A program made the position numbers and the translations under genes. 50,547 bases of DNA. Origin: Clostridia bacterium. GTDB taxonomy: Bacteria; Bacillota; Clostridia; UBA1212; UBA1255. The stretch spans positions 1 through 50,547 of the forward strand of contig JAFZEI010000005.1 in assembly GCA_017560765.1 (NCBI GenBank), written 5' to 3'. A model generated the notes under the pieces. It had not been told where the DNA came from and did not search any database. It was given only the letters and a program-made list of their open reading frames with translations. Positions 1-8,240 of this stretch are shown here, piece after piece (the stretch's first letter is position 1; each line of letters begins with the position of its first letter).

Positions 1-1
1 A

Positions 2-757
2 GAAGGCGTTGATGCAAACGCTTACGTTATGGTTGATGGTGAGAAAATCACAGGCGTAGCTGATGGCGACAAGTTTGTATATTCATTTGGTAACTTCGGA
101 CCTCAGCAGATGGGCGACGAGTTCACAGCAGAACTTTATGTTGACGGCGCTAAGGTTGATGAGAAAGTTTACAGCGTAAAAGCTTACTGCGATGCTAAGT
201 TGGCTGATGCTAGCTCAAGCACACAGCTTGTAAATCTCTTAAAGGATTTACTTAACTATGGTGCAGCAGCACAAGATTATAGAGATTATAATGTTGATGC
301 TCTCGTAAACAGTGATCTTTCTGATGCTGATAAGAATCGTGTAAACAGCTATGCAGCTGACGGAGCAGTTCCTACAATTTCAACAGATGTTTTCGATCCT
401 ACAGTATCTTGGAAAGCAGGAACAGTATACTTTGGAGATACAGTAAACCTTGCAGTTAGATTTGAAGGCGAAGCTGAGCTTGTTAAAGTAACTGTTGGTG
501 GAAAAACATACGACATCACAGAGTTTGAGACTCTTGACAATGGCTACAGAGTAGTTGTTGACGTTATTGGACCTCACCAATTTAGAGAGATAGTAAAATT
601 CACTGCATGCAACGCTAATGGCGTAGCAATCAGTGGTACACTTTCTTACAGCATAGGCGCTTATGCTGCTAATAAAGACACAGTAACAGATCCTATGTGC
701 AAATTGGTTAAGGCATTAATGGTATACGGCGATTCAGCAGCTGCATACGTAGCATAA
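2..757 (+). CDS. C-terminal part of a secreted protein with the YGAAAQ module (5' truncated)
   Basis: The reading frame is open from the window edge, so the start lies upstream and only about 251 C-terminal residues are visible. An ATG at 29 is internal. The visible part matches the last 300 or so residues of the protein at 1344-4430. Shared landmarks are a YSF...PQQMGDEF segment, LVNLLKDLLNYGAAAQDY followed by NVDALVNSDLSDAD, a beta-rich second half, and a closing LVKALMVYGDSAAAYVA. Each copy therefore holds two related 'L..L..YG..A..Y' motifs. I do not know the function. By analogy with the signal-peptide-bearing neighbour it is probably extracellular. A tiny peptide gene begins 21 bases after the stop and probably shares its transcript. 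Confidence 0.8.
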   Translation, partial: EGVDANAYVMVDGEKITGVADGDKFVYSFGNFGPQQMGDEFTAELYVDGAKVDEKVYSVKAYCDAKLADASSSTQLVNLLKDLLNYGAAAQDYRDYNVDALVNSDLSDADKNRVNSYAADGAVPTISTDVFDPTVSWKAGTVYFGDTVNLAVRFEGEAELVKVTVGGKTYDITEFETLDNGYRVVVDVIGPHQFREIVKFTACNANGVAISGTLSYSIGAYAANKDTVTDPMCKLVKALMVYGDSAAAYVA

Positions 758-778
758 TATAGGAAGGAGACGAATACT

Positions 779-949
779 ATGAAAAAGATTTTTGGTTTAC
801 CCGTTGTAGAAGTAGTTAACTTCCAAGTTGAGGATATTATCTGCACAAGTACTACTGGCGGTGCCGGTGGATTCTTCGGCGAAGAAGATGATATTTCAGG
901 CGCAGGCACAGGCGGCGGCGGAATTGAACTTCCTCCGGATTGGGTATAA
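779..949 (+). CDS. Small Gly-rich peptide A, 56 aa (ICTS / GGIELPPDWV family)
   Basis: The ATG follows an AAGGAG ribosome binding site by a good distance and the frame runs 56 codons to TAA. The N-terminal half reads PVVEVVNFQVEDIICTS. A Gly-rich acidic middle follows, and the peptide ends GGIELPPDWV. The peptide at 1112-1231 has the same N-terminal block and exactly the same last ten residues, but lacks about 17 residues of the middle. There is no signal peptide, membrane segment or recognisable domain, and one cysteine. The gene starts 21 bases after the secreted-protein gene and ends at its own terminator. The architecture (conserved front, variable glycine linker, invariant tail) recalls a precursor peptide, but no modifying enzyme or exporter is nearby. 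Function unknown. Confidence 0.75.
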   Translation: MKKIFGLPVVEVVNFQVEDIICTSTTGGAGGFFGEEDDISGAGTGGGGIELPPDWV

Positions 950-970
950 TATACTACTTTGATAAAAGAA

Positions 971-997
971 TGCAGCCTTTTAAGGCTGCATTTTTTT
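971..997 (+). terminator. Rho-independent terminator after peptide A
   Basis: A perfect 20-base inverted repeat (971-990, TGCAGCCTTT/TAAGGCTGCA) is followed by seven T. It closes the secreted-protein/peptide A transcript. Its sequence is almost the same as the terminator after peptide B. Confidence 0.9.
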
Positions 998-998
998 A

Positions 999-1027
999 TT
1001 GACAAAAAGATGCTTTGCATATAAAAT
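999..1027 (+). promoter_or_regulatory. Probable SigA promoter for peptide B
   Basis: TTGACA (999-1004) is followed by 17 bases and TAAAAT (1022-1027), right after the upstream terminator. This gives peptide B its own transcript with a leader of about 75 bases, for which I see no riboswitch-like fold. Confidence 0.6.
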
Positions 1028-1111
1028 GAAAATGAGTATATAGACTATCAAAACTAAGTTATTACTTAAATCGGTGGTTTGTGTAAATTAAATACGAGAG
1101 GGGTGTAACGT

Positions 1112-1231
1112 ATGGAGTTTATTAATCCTGTTGTTGAGGTTATTGCTTTCGCTTGTGAAGATGTTATCTGCACAAGTAATAATGGTGGTAACAACCAAGG
1201 CGGAATCGAGCTTCCTCCGGATTGGGTTTGA
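1112..1231 (+). CDS. Small peptide B, 39 aa (ICTS / GGIELPPDWV family)
   Basis: The ATG is preceded by GAGAGGGG and the frame runs 39 codons to TGA. It is a short paralogue of peptide A: NPVVEVIAFACEDVICTS, then an Asn/Gly linker, then GGIELPPDWV. The last 27 coding bases differ from peptide A at only two or three positions, both synonymous where I compared them, so the pair looks like a recent tandem duplication under protein-level selection. It has two cysteines and no export signal. It lies between its own promoter and terminator, so it is a stand-alone transcription unit. Function unknown. A precursor or signalling peptide is an inference only. Confidence 0.75.
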   Translation: MEFINPVVEVIAFACEDVICTSNNGGNNQGGIELPPDWV

Positions 1232-1254
1232 TTAATAATCAACTCGATAAAAAA

Positions 1255-1283
1255 TGCAGTCTTTTTAAGGCTGCATTTTTTTT
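1255..1283 (+). terminator. Rho-independent terminator after peptide B
   Basis: The stem TGCAGTCTT/AAGGCTGCA (1255-1275, one G-T pair) is followed by eight T. It is nearly identical to the terminator at 971-997, so the duplicated unit includes the terminator. Confidence 0.9.
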
Positions 1284-1285
1284 GT

Positions 1286-1314
1286 TTGACTTTATTGTTA
1301 TTATGATATAAACT
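1286..1314 (+). promoter_or_regulatory. Possible promoter for the large secreted protein
   Basis: TTGACT (1286-1291), 17 bases, TAAACT (1309-1314), directly after the peptide B terminator. The -35 is good and the -10 is weak. Confidence 0.4.
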
Positions 1315-1343
1315 AAAAAAAGATTCTTCTTAGGAGCGGTTTT

Positions 1344-4300
1344 ATGAAAAATACAAAGCATTTTATTGCATTTTTTATAGCATTAAGCTTATTTTTGCCT
1401 ATTGTAATGCCTATTAACGCTGCAGCTGCAAACTCCATTTACGAGTATTCCGGAGTTACAATTATGGCAGGAGAGACGGCCCCTTTTTCGCCGGATTTGT
1501 CAAACGGAGTGTCTTGTACAAAAGGTGAAGATTACAGTACATTCACTACAGTGGACGTTTCAGATCCGTATTTTACAATTGACATGACAGATGTGACTTG
1601 GAATGGTAAAACGCTGGCAATCAAATACAGAGCGCCGGCAGATTCTGCTATAGCTAATTCCTATATATATCCCGAGACTACAGCCGGAGGTTGGTCTTTG
1701 TCGGGAGCAGGTCTTTTGGAGAAAGATAAAATGCTTTGTGATGGTGAGTGGCGCCTTCTGACATACGATATTTACACAGAGCTTTTGGGGGAGAATGAGT
1801 CGGGACCTACAAAAGAACAGCTTTCCGCTACTATAAAATCTTTGAGAATTGGTGGCGTTACTACGGAGAACGGCACAGTCGATATAGCGTATGTTGGTAT
1901 TTTTGATAATTTGGCACAAGCAGAGAATTACGATGCAATGTTTTGTAAAGTATACACTACAGTAGAGACAAGTTATAAATTGGAGGTCGTGCCGGAGTGT
2001 CTTAATGCACTCACAAGAGAATTTTATAATCTCAATGACAGCCGCGTAACAAATAATTCATCTTTGGTAAACACAGCATATAAAAGCTCAGGACGTATAA
2101 GAAATCCAATAAGAGCTACGTGGACTCCTAAAGGTGGCAATAACGAATCTAAGTACATTGTATCAGGTAGCAGTAAGTATATTTATTTAATGAATGACAG
2201 CCTAGTAAATGACAATAGATACGCTAATAATGTACCATACATTTTTTCCTCGGATATTCAGCCCAAGGACAACGCCAATCATTTTGCAGGATTTATTTTT
2301 AATTTTGGATATGAGAATGATGGTAGCAGTAATACTTTTTTTGCATCAAATAAAATAAATGGTGATGCATCTGTAGCAAAGAGCGGTATAGGAGTCAGTA
2401 TTTATCCTACATATATGGAGATATATGTTATATGTCTTGACGAAGAAACAGGCATACTCTCGCAAATTACAGAGAGCTTTGAACTTGATAGTAGTATAAA
2501 TGATGGTTTTCATACATTTAAGGCTGTAGATAATGCCGGCGGTGTTATAAGGTTTTATTTGGATAGTAAATTGATTGCCTCTGTTGCATATTCAAAGGAC
2601 AAAGTACCTACCGGAAAGGCAACAGACTACTCAGAAAGATATTACAGACAGGCAAGTATTTATAACGGTGACGGAGTTTTAAAGAAATCCACATCAATTG
2701 CGTTAGTCTCTTATACAAAGGCCGTGGCCATGGGTACTTGCGGCAGAGCAATTTATATTGATAATGTTTGCCTTGAACCAACAGGCTCTGAGAAGTCCTT
2801 GCTTACTCTTGATGCTATAGAGTACGATACCGGCACAAAGATTAAAGCTACTGTAGATTATAACGATACAGCAGTGAAAAACGAACGAATAGAAATTTAC
2901 AGAGAGGGAAAAGTTCCCGGAACAGATGCACCTGTTGATGTAATTTATATGGGATGTGCTTTGACAGTGCAATTTAAGACACCATCTGCTGTGGGCAATT
3001 ATTTTGCAGTTTTAATGGGTACCTCCGGGACGGAAAGCAAACAATATAGTGATGCTGTGGTTTTTTCTGTATACACTACTGTAAAAAGTGCTGTCAGTAT
3101 TGACGATGCTTCTGTAATTGCAGGAGGGACGAAAAAAATAACATTATCCATACCGGATAATATGGGTATAAGCTATATTGCGGTAAAGGTCGCTTTTGAT
3201 ACAACATATCTATCATTAAAAGAAACGTGTAGCGGCAGTGCTTTTGAAAAGGCTGTATTTACAGCTAGTCCCACCATTGCGAAAAACCCTTATATAATGA
3301 CTTGGGCTAATGCAGAAAATATTACGAAATCAGGCGTTATGGGAGAGCTTACTTTTAACGTAAGCGAAGATGCTGTAGGTTCTACAGAACTCAAGCTTGA
3401 AATTGTAGAAATTTATTCCACAGAAGAAACGGGCGAAATAGTAGATGTAACAAGTCAGTATGCAGCAGAAAACGGTGTACTTACTTTTGTGAGTCAGGAT
3501 TCAGAGACAATTTCGCCACTTGCCATAAACGGAACAAATCTTTCTTTGCAAAATGACATAACGGTTAAATTCCTCGTTAAAAAAGCAGAATTTGATGCGG
3601 CAGGGTACAGTAAACCTTATATAACTGCTGTTTTTGCCGGAAAGACTGTAATTTTAGAAGCAAAGGAGGAAATTTTATACGGAACACAATGCTATTCGTT
3701 TGCATTTGAGGATATAGCTCCTCAAATGATGAATGACACTATTTCGGCTACTTTGCATGCAGAGATTGATGGAATTACATATACCGGAGAAGTGTTCGAA
3801 TATAAAGTAACCTCATATATTTACTCTATGTTAGACAGTTCCGCTAATACGGAATTTCGCACGCTGCTTGTTGATATGCTTCGTTACGGGGCTGCGGCAC
3901 AAGTTTATATGAAACATAATGTTGATAATCTTGCCGATAGTAAGCTCACAGATGAGCAAGCTTCTTGGGGAACTTCTGCACTGCGAGAGTTAAAAACCGT
4001 GAAGAGCATTCCGTCGAAGGCAGAAGAAGACAGTGCTAAATGGGTGGGAATGACATTGTTCCTTGAAAATAAGGTGGCAATACGCGGATATTTTGATGTA
4101 GACGAATCTGAAGGTGTTGTGGTAAAAGTAACAGATACAAACAACAATGTACTGGCAACGCTTACAGAAGATATTTTTGAAGAAGTTACAGGGCCTGAGG
4201 GAACGCCGGTTAAAACATTTTTGTTTGAAGCTTTGGATGTTTCTCAAATGAATAAAACAGTATGCTTTACTGTGTGTGACAGCGAAGGAAACGAACTTGG

Positions 4301-4430
4301 CGGTACGGCCGTTTACAGCATTGAATCATACGCATACAGTATGCAAAGCTCGACGAACACCGAACTTGTAGAATTGGTAAAAGCGATGATGATGTATGGC
4401 GATTCTGCTTATGCATATGTGACTTATTAA
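1344..4430 (+). CDS. Secreted multidomain protein with cohesin-like domain and C-terminal YGAAAQ module
   Basis: 1028 residues; the start has AGGAG seven bases upstream. Residues 1-29 form a signal peptide (charged start, hydrophobic core, AAAA cleavage region). Residues about 30-200 and 220-480 are beta-rich and may be carbohydrate-binding or lectin-like folds, but I cannot name them. Residues about 583-716 resemble a cohesin domain: a VIAGGTKKITLSI opening, a VKVAFDTTYLSL strand, a TWANAENITKSGVMGELTF segment and a closing NGVLTF. Residues about 724-1028 repeat the module of the protein at 2-757, with LVDMLRYGAAAQVY and a final LVKAMMMYGDSAYAY. No catalytic motif, sortase signal or S-layer repeat is visible. 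An extracellular binding or scaffold role is inferred. It probably has its own promoter. Confidence 0.75.
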   Translation: MKNTKHFIAFFIALSLFLPIVMPINAAAANSIYEYSGVTIMAGETAPFSPDLSNGVSCTKGEDYSTFTTVDVSDPYFTIDMTDVTWNGKTLAIKYRAPADSAIANSYIYPETTAGGWSLSGAGLLEKDKMLCDGEWRLLTYDIYTELLGENESGPTKEQLSATIKSLRIGGVTTENGTVDIAYVGIFDNLAQAENYDAMFCKVYTTVETSYKLEVVPECLNALTREFYNLNDSRVTNNSSLVNTAYKSSGRIRNPIRATWTPKGGNNESKYIVSGSSKYIYLMNDSLVNDNRYANNVPYIFSSDIQPKDNANHFAGFIFNFGYENDGSSNTFFASNKINGDASVAKSGIGVSIYPTYMEIYVICLDEETGILSQITESFELDSSINDGFHTFKAVDNAGGVIRFYLDSKLIASVAYSKDKVPTGKATDYSERYYRQASIYNGDGVLKKSTSIALVSYTKAVAMGTCGRAIYIDNVCLEPTGSEKSLLTLDAIEYDTGTKIKATVDYNDTAVKNERIEIYREGKVPGTDAPVDVIYMGCALTVQFKTPSAVGNYFAVLMGTSGTESKQYSDAVVFSVYTTVKSAVSIDDASVIAGGTKKITLSIPDNMGISYIAVKVAFDTTYLSLKETCSGSAFEKAVFTASPTIAKNPYIMTWANAENITKSGVMGELTFNVSEDAVGSTELKLEIVEIYSTEETGEIVDVTSQYAAENGVLTFVSQDSETISPLAINGTNLSLQNDITVKFLVKKAEFDAAGYSKPYITAVFAGKTVILEAKEEILYGTQCYSFAFEDIAPQMMNDTISATLHAEIDGITYTGEVFEYKVTSYIYSMLDSSANTEFRTLLVDMLRYGAAAQVYMKHNVDNLADSKLTDEQASWGTSALRELKTVKSIPSKAEEDSAKWVGMTLFLENKVAIRGYFDVDESEGVVVKVTDTNNNVLATLTEDIFEEVTGPEGTPVKTFLFEALDVSQMNKTVCFTVCDSEGNELGGTAVYSIESYAYSMQSSTNTELVELVKAMMMYGDSAYAYVTY

Positions 4431-4531
4431 GCACATACAGTATTTAAAAGACTATTTGTCATTGTAAAATCTTTTACTTTGTGATAATATATCCGAGTAA
4501 ATTATGTTTACATATTGGAGGTAGAAAGAAA

Positions 4532-5377
4532 ATGAGTAAATTTTGTAAGAATTGTGGTACTGAGTTAGCAGACGAAGCAGCTTTTTGTAAGAATTGCGGT
4601 ACAAGTACAGCAGCACCGGAAACAGCTCCGGTTGAGGCTTCTGCTTGTGATTGTACGGAGTGCAACGGTGATTGCGCACAGCAAGAGGCTCCCGCAGCAC
4701 AAGAAGCCGGATTTGCAGGTGCAGTTAACGGATTTATTGCAAAGCTTAAAAACAAAGATAAAAATGCACTTCTTATTACTTGCGGAGCAGCTTTGACACT
4801 TGTTATTATACTTGTTCTTGCTATAGTGCTTTCAGGTGGCGGTGCTGAGGATGCAGCTGATAATTTCTTTAAAGTTGCATACAAAGGTAAAGCAAGCAAA
4901 GTTGAGGATCTTGCTCCGGAGTCATATTGGGATTATGCAAAAGATGAGTTAAGCATAGATGTTGAAGACGTAGAAGAATGCATAGAAGATTATTATGATA
5001 TTTTTATTGAAATGAAAGAGGAAGTGGTTGGTAAAGATGTATCTTTCTCTTATGAAATTGTTGATACTGACGAGGTTGGAGAATCTGACTTAGATAAAAT
5101 TAAAGATTATCTTAAATCACATTATGACATTGCCAAGAAAGACGTAGACGAAGCTGTTGAGTTGGAGTTGGAGATTGTTTTTGAAGGCGAGGATGATGAA
5201 GACGAATTAGAAGAAACAATCTATGCAGTAAAAATTGACGGTGATTGGTATCCTTGCTCTAGAAACGGAGAATTAAAGATTCATGAACTGGTAGAGACAG
5301 CGCAAGCTTTTGAAGGTCTTGGCGATTTAAGTGATGCACTTGAAGGATTGGGAGATTTGAAGGACTTATTGGGCTGA
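4532..5377 (+). CDS. Zinc-ribbon membrane protein, 281 aa
   Basis: I start at ATG 4532 because GGAGG sits at 4517-4521; an in-frame upstream ATG at 4481 lacks a site. The protein opens with a double-CxxC zinc ribbon: FCKNCGTELADEAAFCKNCG. A Cys- and Ala-rich linker follows, then one membrane helix at about residues 87-107 (LLITCGAALTLVIILVLAIVL), then a strongly acidic region of about 170 residues outside the cytoplasm. Proteins of this layout are common in Clostridia and are usually called zinc-ribbon domain proteins of unknown role. It is a single gene closed by its own terminator. Confidence 0.8.
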   Translation: MSKFCKNCGTELADEAAFCKNCGTSTAAPETAPVEASACDCTECNGDCAQQEAPAAQEAGFAGAVNGFIAKLKNKDKNALLITCGAALTLVIILVLAIVLSGGGAEDAADNFFKVAYKGKASKVEDLAPESYWDYAKDELSIDVEDVEECIEDYYDIFIEMKEEVVGKDVSFSYEIVDTDEVGESDLDKIKDYLKSHYDIAKKDVDEAVELELEIVFEGEDDEDELEETIYAVKIDGDWYPCSRNGELKIHELVETAQAFEGLGDLSDALEGLGDLKDLLG

Positions 5378-5404
5378 TTCTTCAGTGATTCTAAGTTGAT
5401 TTTT

Positions 5405-5436
5405 AAAGGCATTTCCTCTGTGGAGATGCCTTTTTT
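5405..5436 (+). terminator. Rho-independent terminator
   Basis: AAAGGCAT pairs with ATGCCTTT across a 13-base loop and is followed by a T run. It ends the zinc-ribbon gene and separates it from the sbcD-like gene. Confidence 0.85.
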
Positions 5437-5468
5437 AGAATAATTCTAAAGAAAAAGAGGTGTGGAAA

Positions 5469-6506
5469 TTGAAAATTATTCACTCGGCAGACATACATTT
5501 GGGCTCAAAAATTGAGGCGAAACTACCTAAAGATAAGGCGGATATAAGAAAATCAGAAGTCAGACAGGCTTTTAATAAAATGGTAAGTTATGCTGCACTG
5601 CATGATATAAAAGTTGTTATGATATCAGGTGATTTGTTTGATTCCGTAGCACCTCTTAAGAAAGACAAGGATTATTTTTACAGCGTTGTAAGAAATAATC
5701 CTGATATTGATTTTATTTACTTACGTGGTAACCATGACAGCTCAGAATGCTATTCAGAAAATATCCCGGAGAATTTAAAGACTTTTTCTGATGAATGGAC
5801 AACGTATACTTATGGGCATGTAAGCATTTCAGGTATAGAGCTGACAGAGAATAATTGCAAAAATGCAGGATATCGGTTGAATTTGCCTTCAGATACTATA
5901 AATATTGTTATGCTTCACGGTCAACATGATAAGCTCCCGATTAATAATTTAAAAAATGCAGATTATGTGGCATTAGGCCATTTGCACACATTTGCAGAAA
6001 TCGAGTCAAATATTAGGGGTAAATGTGTTTATAGCGGTTGTCTGGAGGGCAGAGGATTTGATGAAGCGGGCACTAAGGGTTTTGTTGTAGTAGATACAGA
6101 CAAAATATCGTATAAATTTATCCCCAATTCAATAAGAGTTATAGAAAATTTCACAATAGATGTAAGTAAAGCACGAGACTCTTATGAAGCTTATAAAATA
6201 ATAAAAAATGAAATTAACACAGATTCTCGAAATTTGTGTCGCATAGAGATTTTTGGTGAGATTATTTTTGACGGGGAGTATTTGGCTTCGGATATAGAAG
6301 AATATTTGTCCGATGATTATTTTTTTGTGTATGTTAAAGACGAAACGACACAAAAAAGTGATTTTGAACAGCTTGCAAAAGAAAATTCCTTAAAAGGAGA
6401 GTTCGTGCGGACTGTCCTTGCAAGCGGACAGTATACACAAAAGCAAAAGGAGCGGATAATTTCCGTAGGCATAAAGGCTTTTCGCGGACAGGGGGTGCTT
6501 CGATGA
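5469..6506 (+). CDS. SbcD/Mre11/YhaO-like DNA repair exonuclease
   Basis: Metallophosphoesterase subunit of an SbcCD/YhaON-type nuclease, about 345 residues. The phosphoesterase signatures occur in order: SADIHLG, SGDLFD, RGNHDS, a later MLHGQHD and LGHLH. These are the metal-binding Asp, His and Asn residues of the Mre11/SbcD family. I choose the TTG at 5469 because AGAGGTG (5455-5461) is correctly spaced for it and the product then begins KIIHSADIH as in relatives. GTG 5460 would overlap the ribosome binding site. The gene overlaps the ATPase gene by four bases (ATGA), which implies translational coupling and a joint complex on DNA ends. Confidence 0.85.
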   Translation: MKIIHSADIHLGSKIEAKLPKDKADIRKSEVRQAFNKMVSYAALHDIKVVMISGDLFDSVAPLKKDKDYFYSVVRNNPDIDFIYLRGNHDSSECYSENIPENLKTFSDEWTTYTYGHVSISGIELTENNCKNAGYRLNLPSDTINIVMLHGQHDKLPINNLKNADYVALGHLHTFAEIESNIRGKCVYSGCLEGRGFDEAGTKGFVVVDTDKISYKFIPNSIRVIENFTIDVSKARDSYEAYKIIKNEINTDSRNLCRIEIFGEIIFDGEYLASDIEEYLSDDYFFVYVKDETTQKSDFEQLAKENSLKGEFVRTVLASGQYTQKQKERIISVGIKAFRGQGVLR

Positions 6507-8212
6507 AAATTAAATCGTGCTATATAGAAAATTACGGTGGCTTTAACAAAAAGCATTTTCAATTTAACAGCGGTATTACAGTATTTGAATGGGAAAACGG
6601 CACCGGCAAAACAACATTGGCTTCGTTTGTTAAGGCAATGTTCTATGGTCTGGCGTCAATAAAAAGTAACACAAGAGGCTTTGCAGACCGCTTGCACTTT
6701 TGCCCTTTTAACGACGGAAAGTTTGGCGGCTCCATTATATTTGAGCATAATGGGGCAGAATACAGAATAGAAAGATTTTTTGACAAAAAGAGTTCTGCAA
6801 AGGATGAAGTGAGGGTGTATAAAGACGGCGGTCTTACAGATATGCAGAGTGAGGATATAGAAAAATATTTTTTCGGAATGGATATTGAGGCTTTTGAGCA
6901 AACTGTCTTTTTTACGGCAGAGGACGCAGATATATATACACCTTCAAGTATTGAAGCAAAAATAAATAAAGCAGATGAAGCAGAAACGGCAAAAAAAATT
7001 CTGGAGGAGGAGAAGAAAAAACTTTTGCCTCAGCGCGGGAAGAACGGATTAATTCCCAATCAGCAAGAAAAGATAAGAATTTTGCAAGAAGAGACAGACA
7101 GTTTGCAAAGTGTCAGGGAGCATCTTAACGAGCTTTATGTAAAAAAAGAGAATATAAAAAAGGAATTAGCAGAAAAAGACATTTTGCTCAAAAAAGGAAT
7201 TGTTTTTGAAACAAAATTAAAGGAAAGCAGACTTTGTGATGAAGAGATACAAGAATATGCTTTTTTTAAGGAGAATATTGTAACAAGTAATCCTACAGAA
7301 GAAGATTTTGACAGAATAGACGGCTATTTTACAGAAATCAAAAAGTTAGAAGAAAAAGATAAAACCTTGAGTGAAGAAACGGGAAAAGCACTGAAAAGAG
7401 GTAAAAGAAAAAAACTTTTGTTGGCAGTAAATGCTTTTATGATTATAACTGCAGCAGTTCTTTTGATGGTTGAGCAGCTTTTGGCAGCAGTTATAACAGT
7501 AGGTGCTGCCGGATTTTTGTCTGTATATCTGTGCGTGTCTGCAAGAAAACTTAAAACGGCAGAAAACATACAAATTGAAAGAAGAAAGCTAAGTTTAAGG
7601 TATGAATTTTGCAGACAGGAAATAATAGAGTTTGCCGAAACGTATAAGAATGTATATGATGATTATGATTTGAAGAAAGAAACACTTATAAATTTAGACA
7701 AGCAGATTTTTCTGGAAGAATCCCAAACGGAAAGTTTAGAAGAGAAACTTAATGTGTTGTCAAAAGCGCGAGAGATTTTGACGGAATACAAGGAGAAACT
7801 TTTTGAGATTGAGGCGGCACAAGAGGCTTTGTTAAAAGCAGAAGAAAGCATAAAAAATAAATATTCCGTACCGATGCAAGAGAAGTTCAGCAAATATGCT
7901 GCAATAATTGAGGAAATAGTACGTGAAAAAATTATAATAGATAAAGAGGGAAATATATATTTCGAAACAGCGGGGGAGCTGAAAAATTACAAATACTTGA
8001 GTCAAGGACAAAAAAGCGCATTGGCTTTTTGCTTTAGAATGGCTCTTGTTGACAGCTTGTTTAGGGACGAAAAACCTTTTGTTATCCTTGATGATCCGTT
8101 TATGAGCTTAGATAGGGAAAATATGGAAAAAATGTCAAAAATAGTAAAAGCTGTATCGGCAGATAGGCAAATAATATATTTTTGCTGTCATGAAAGCCGC
8201 AATATGATATAA
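6503..8212 (+). CDS. SbcC/YhaN-like ATPase with a membrane hairpin
   Basis: ATPase partner of the preceding nuclease, 569 residues, about half the length of classical SbcC. Residues 30-38 are the P-loop WENGTGKTT, with tryptophan where the family normally has glycine. Coiled coil spans about 155-300 and 350-450. Two hydrophobic helices lie at about 305-346, in the place of the zinc-hook apex, as in YhaN-type proteins. The ABC signature (YLSQGQKSAL) is at about 498-507 and Walker B (FVILDDPF) at 526-533. A membrane-tethered, DNA-end-processing ATPase is inferred. The aminopeptidase gene follows after 28 bases. Confidence 0.8.
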   Translation: MKIKSCYIENYGGFNKKHFQFNSGITVFEWENGTGKTTLASFVKAMFYGLASIKSNTRGFADRLHFCPFNDGKFGGSIIFEHNGAEYRIERFFDKKSSAKDEVRVYKDGGLTDMQSEDIEKYFFGMDIEAFEQTVFFTAEDADIYTPSSIEAKINKADEAETAKKILEEEKKKLLPQRGKNGLIPNQQEKIRILQEETDSLQSVREHLNELYVKKENIKKELAEKDILLKKGIVFETKLKESRLCDEEIQEYAFFKENIVTSNPTEEDFDRIDGYFTEIKKLEEKDKTLSEETGKALKRGKRKKLLLAVNAFMIITAAVLLMVEQLLAAVITVGAAGFLSVYLCVSARKLKTAENIQIERRKLSLRYEFCRQEIIEFAETYKNVYDDYDLKKETLINLDKQIFLEESQTESLEEKLNVLSKAREILTEYKEKLFEIEAAQEALLKAEESIKNKYSVPMQEKFSKYAAIIEEIVREKIIIDKEGNIYFETAGELKNYKYLSQGQKSALAFCFRMALVDSLFRDEKPFVILDDPFMSLDRENMEKMSKIVKAVSADRQIIYFCCHESRNMI

Positions 8213-8240
8213 TTACAAAAATAGCGGAGGCGATATTGTT

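Larger units (their letters stand above)
779..1283 (+). repeat. Tandem duplication of peptide gene plus terminator
   Basis: Unit one is about 779-997 and unit two about 1112-1283. The two are alike in the ICTS-coding block, the GGIELPPDWV-coding block and the terminator hairpin. They differ by an in-frame loss or gain of roughly 51 bases in the glycine-rich linker and by an unrelated first few codons. Confidence 0.7.

Noticed and set aside
661-1020. 119-codon minus-strand frame across peptide A
   Set aside because: It runs through the terminator hairpin and opposite two plus-strand genes; a PPPPV stretch is the complement of glycine codons.
4474-4899. 141-codon minus-strand frame opposite the zinc-ribbon gene
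   Set aside because: Its Ala/Ser/Pro-rich product mirrors the low-complexity plus-strand coding region, and no start signal is present.
5460-5468. GTG start for the SbcD-like gene
   Set aside because: It overlaps the ribosome binding site; the TTG nine bases later is better placed and matches the family's N-terminus.
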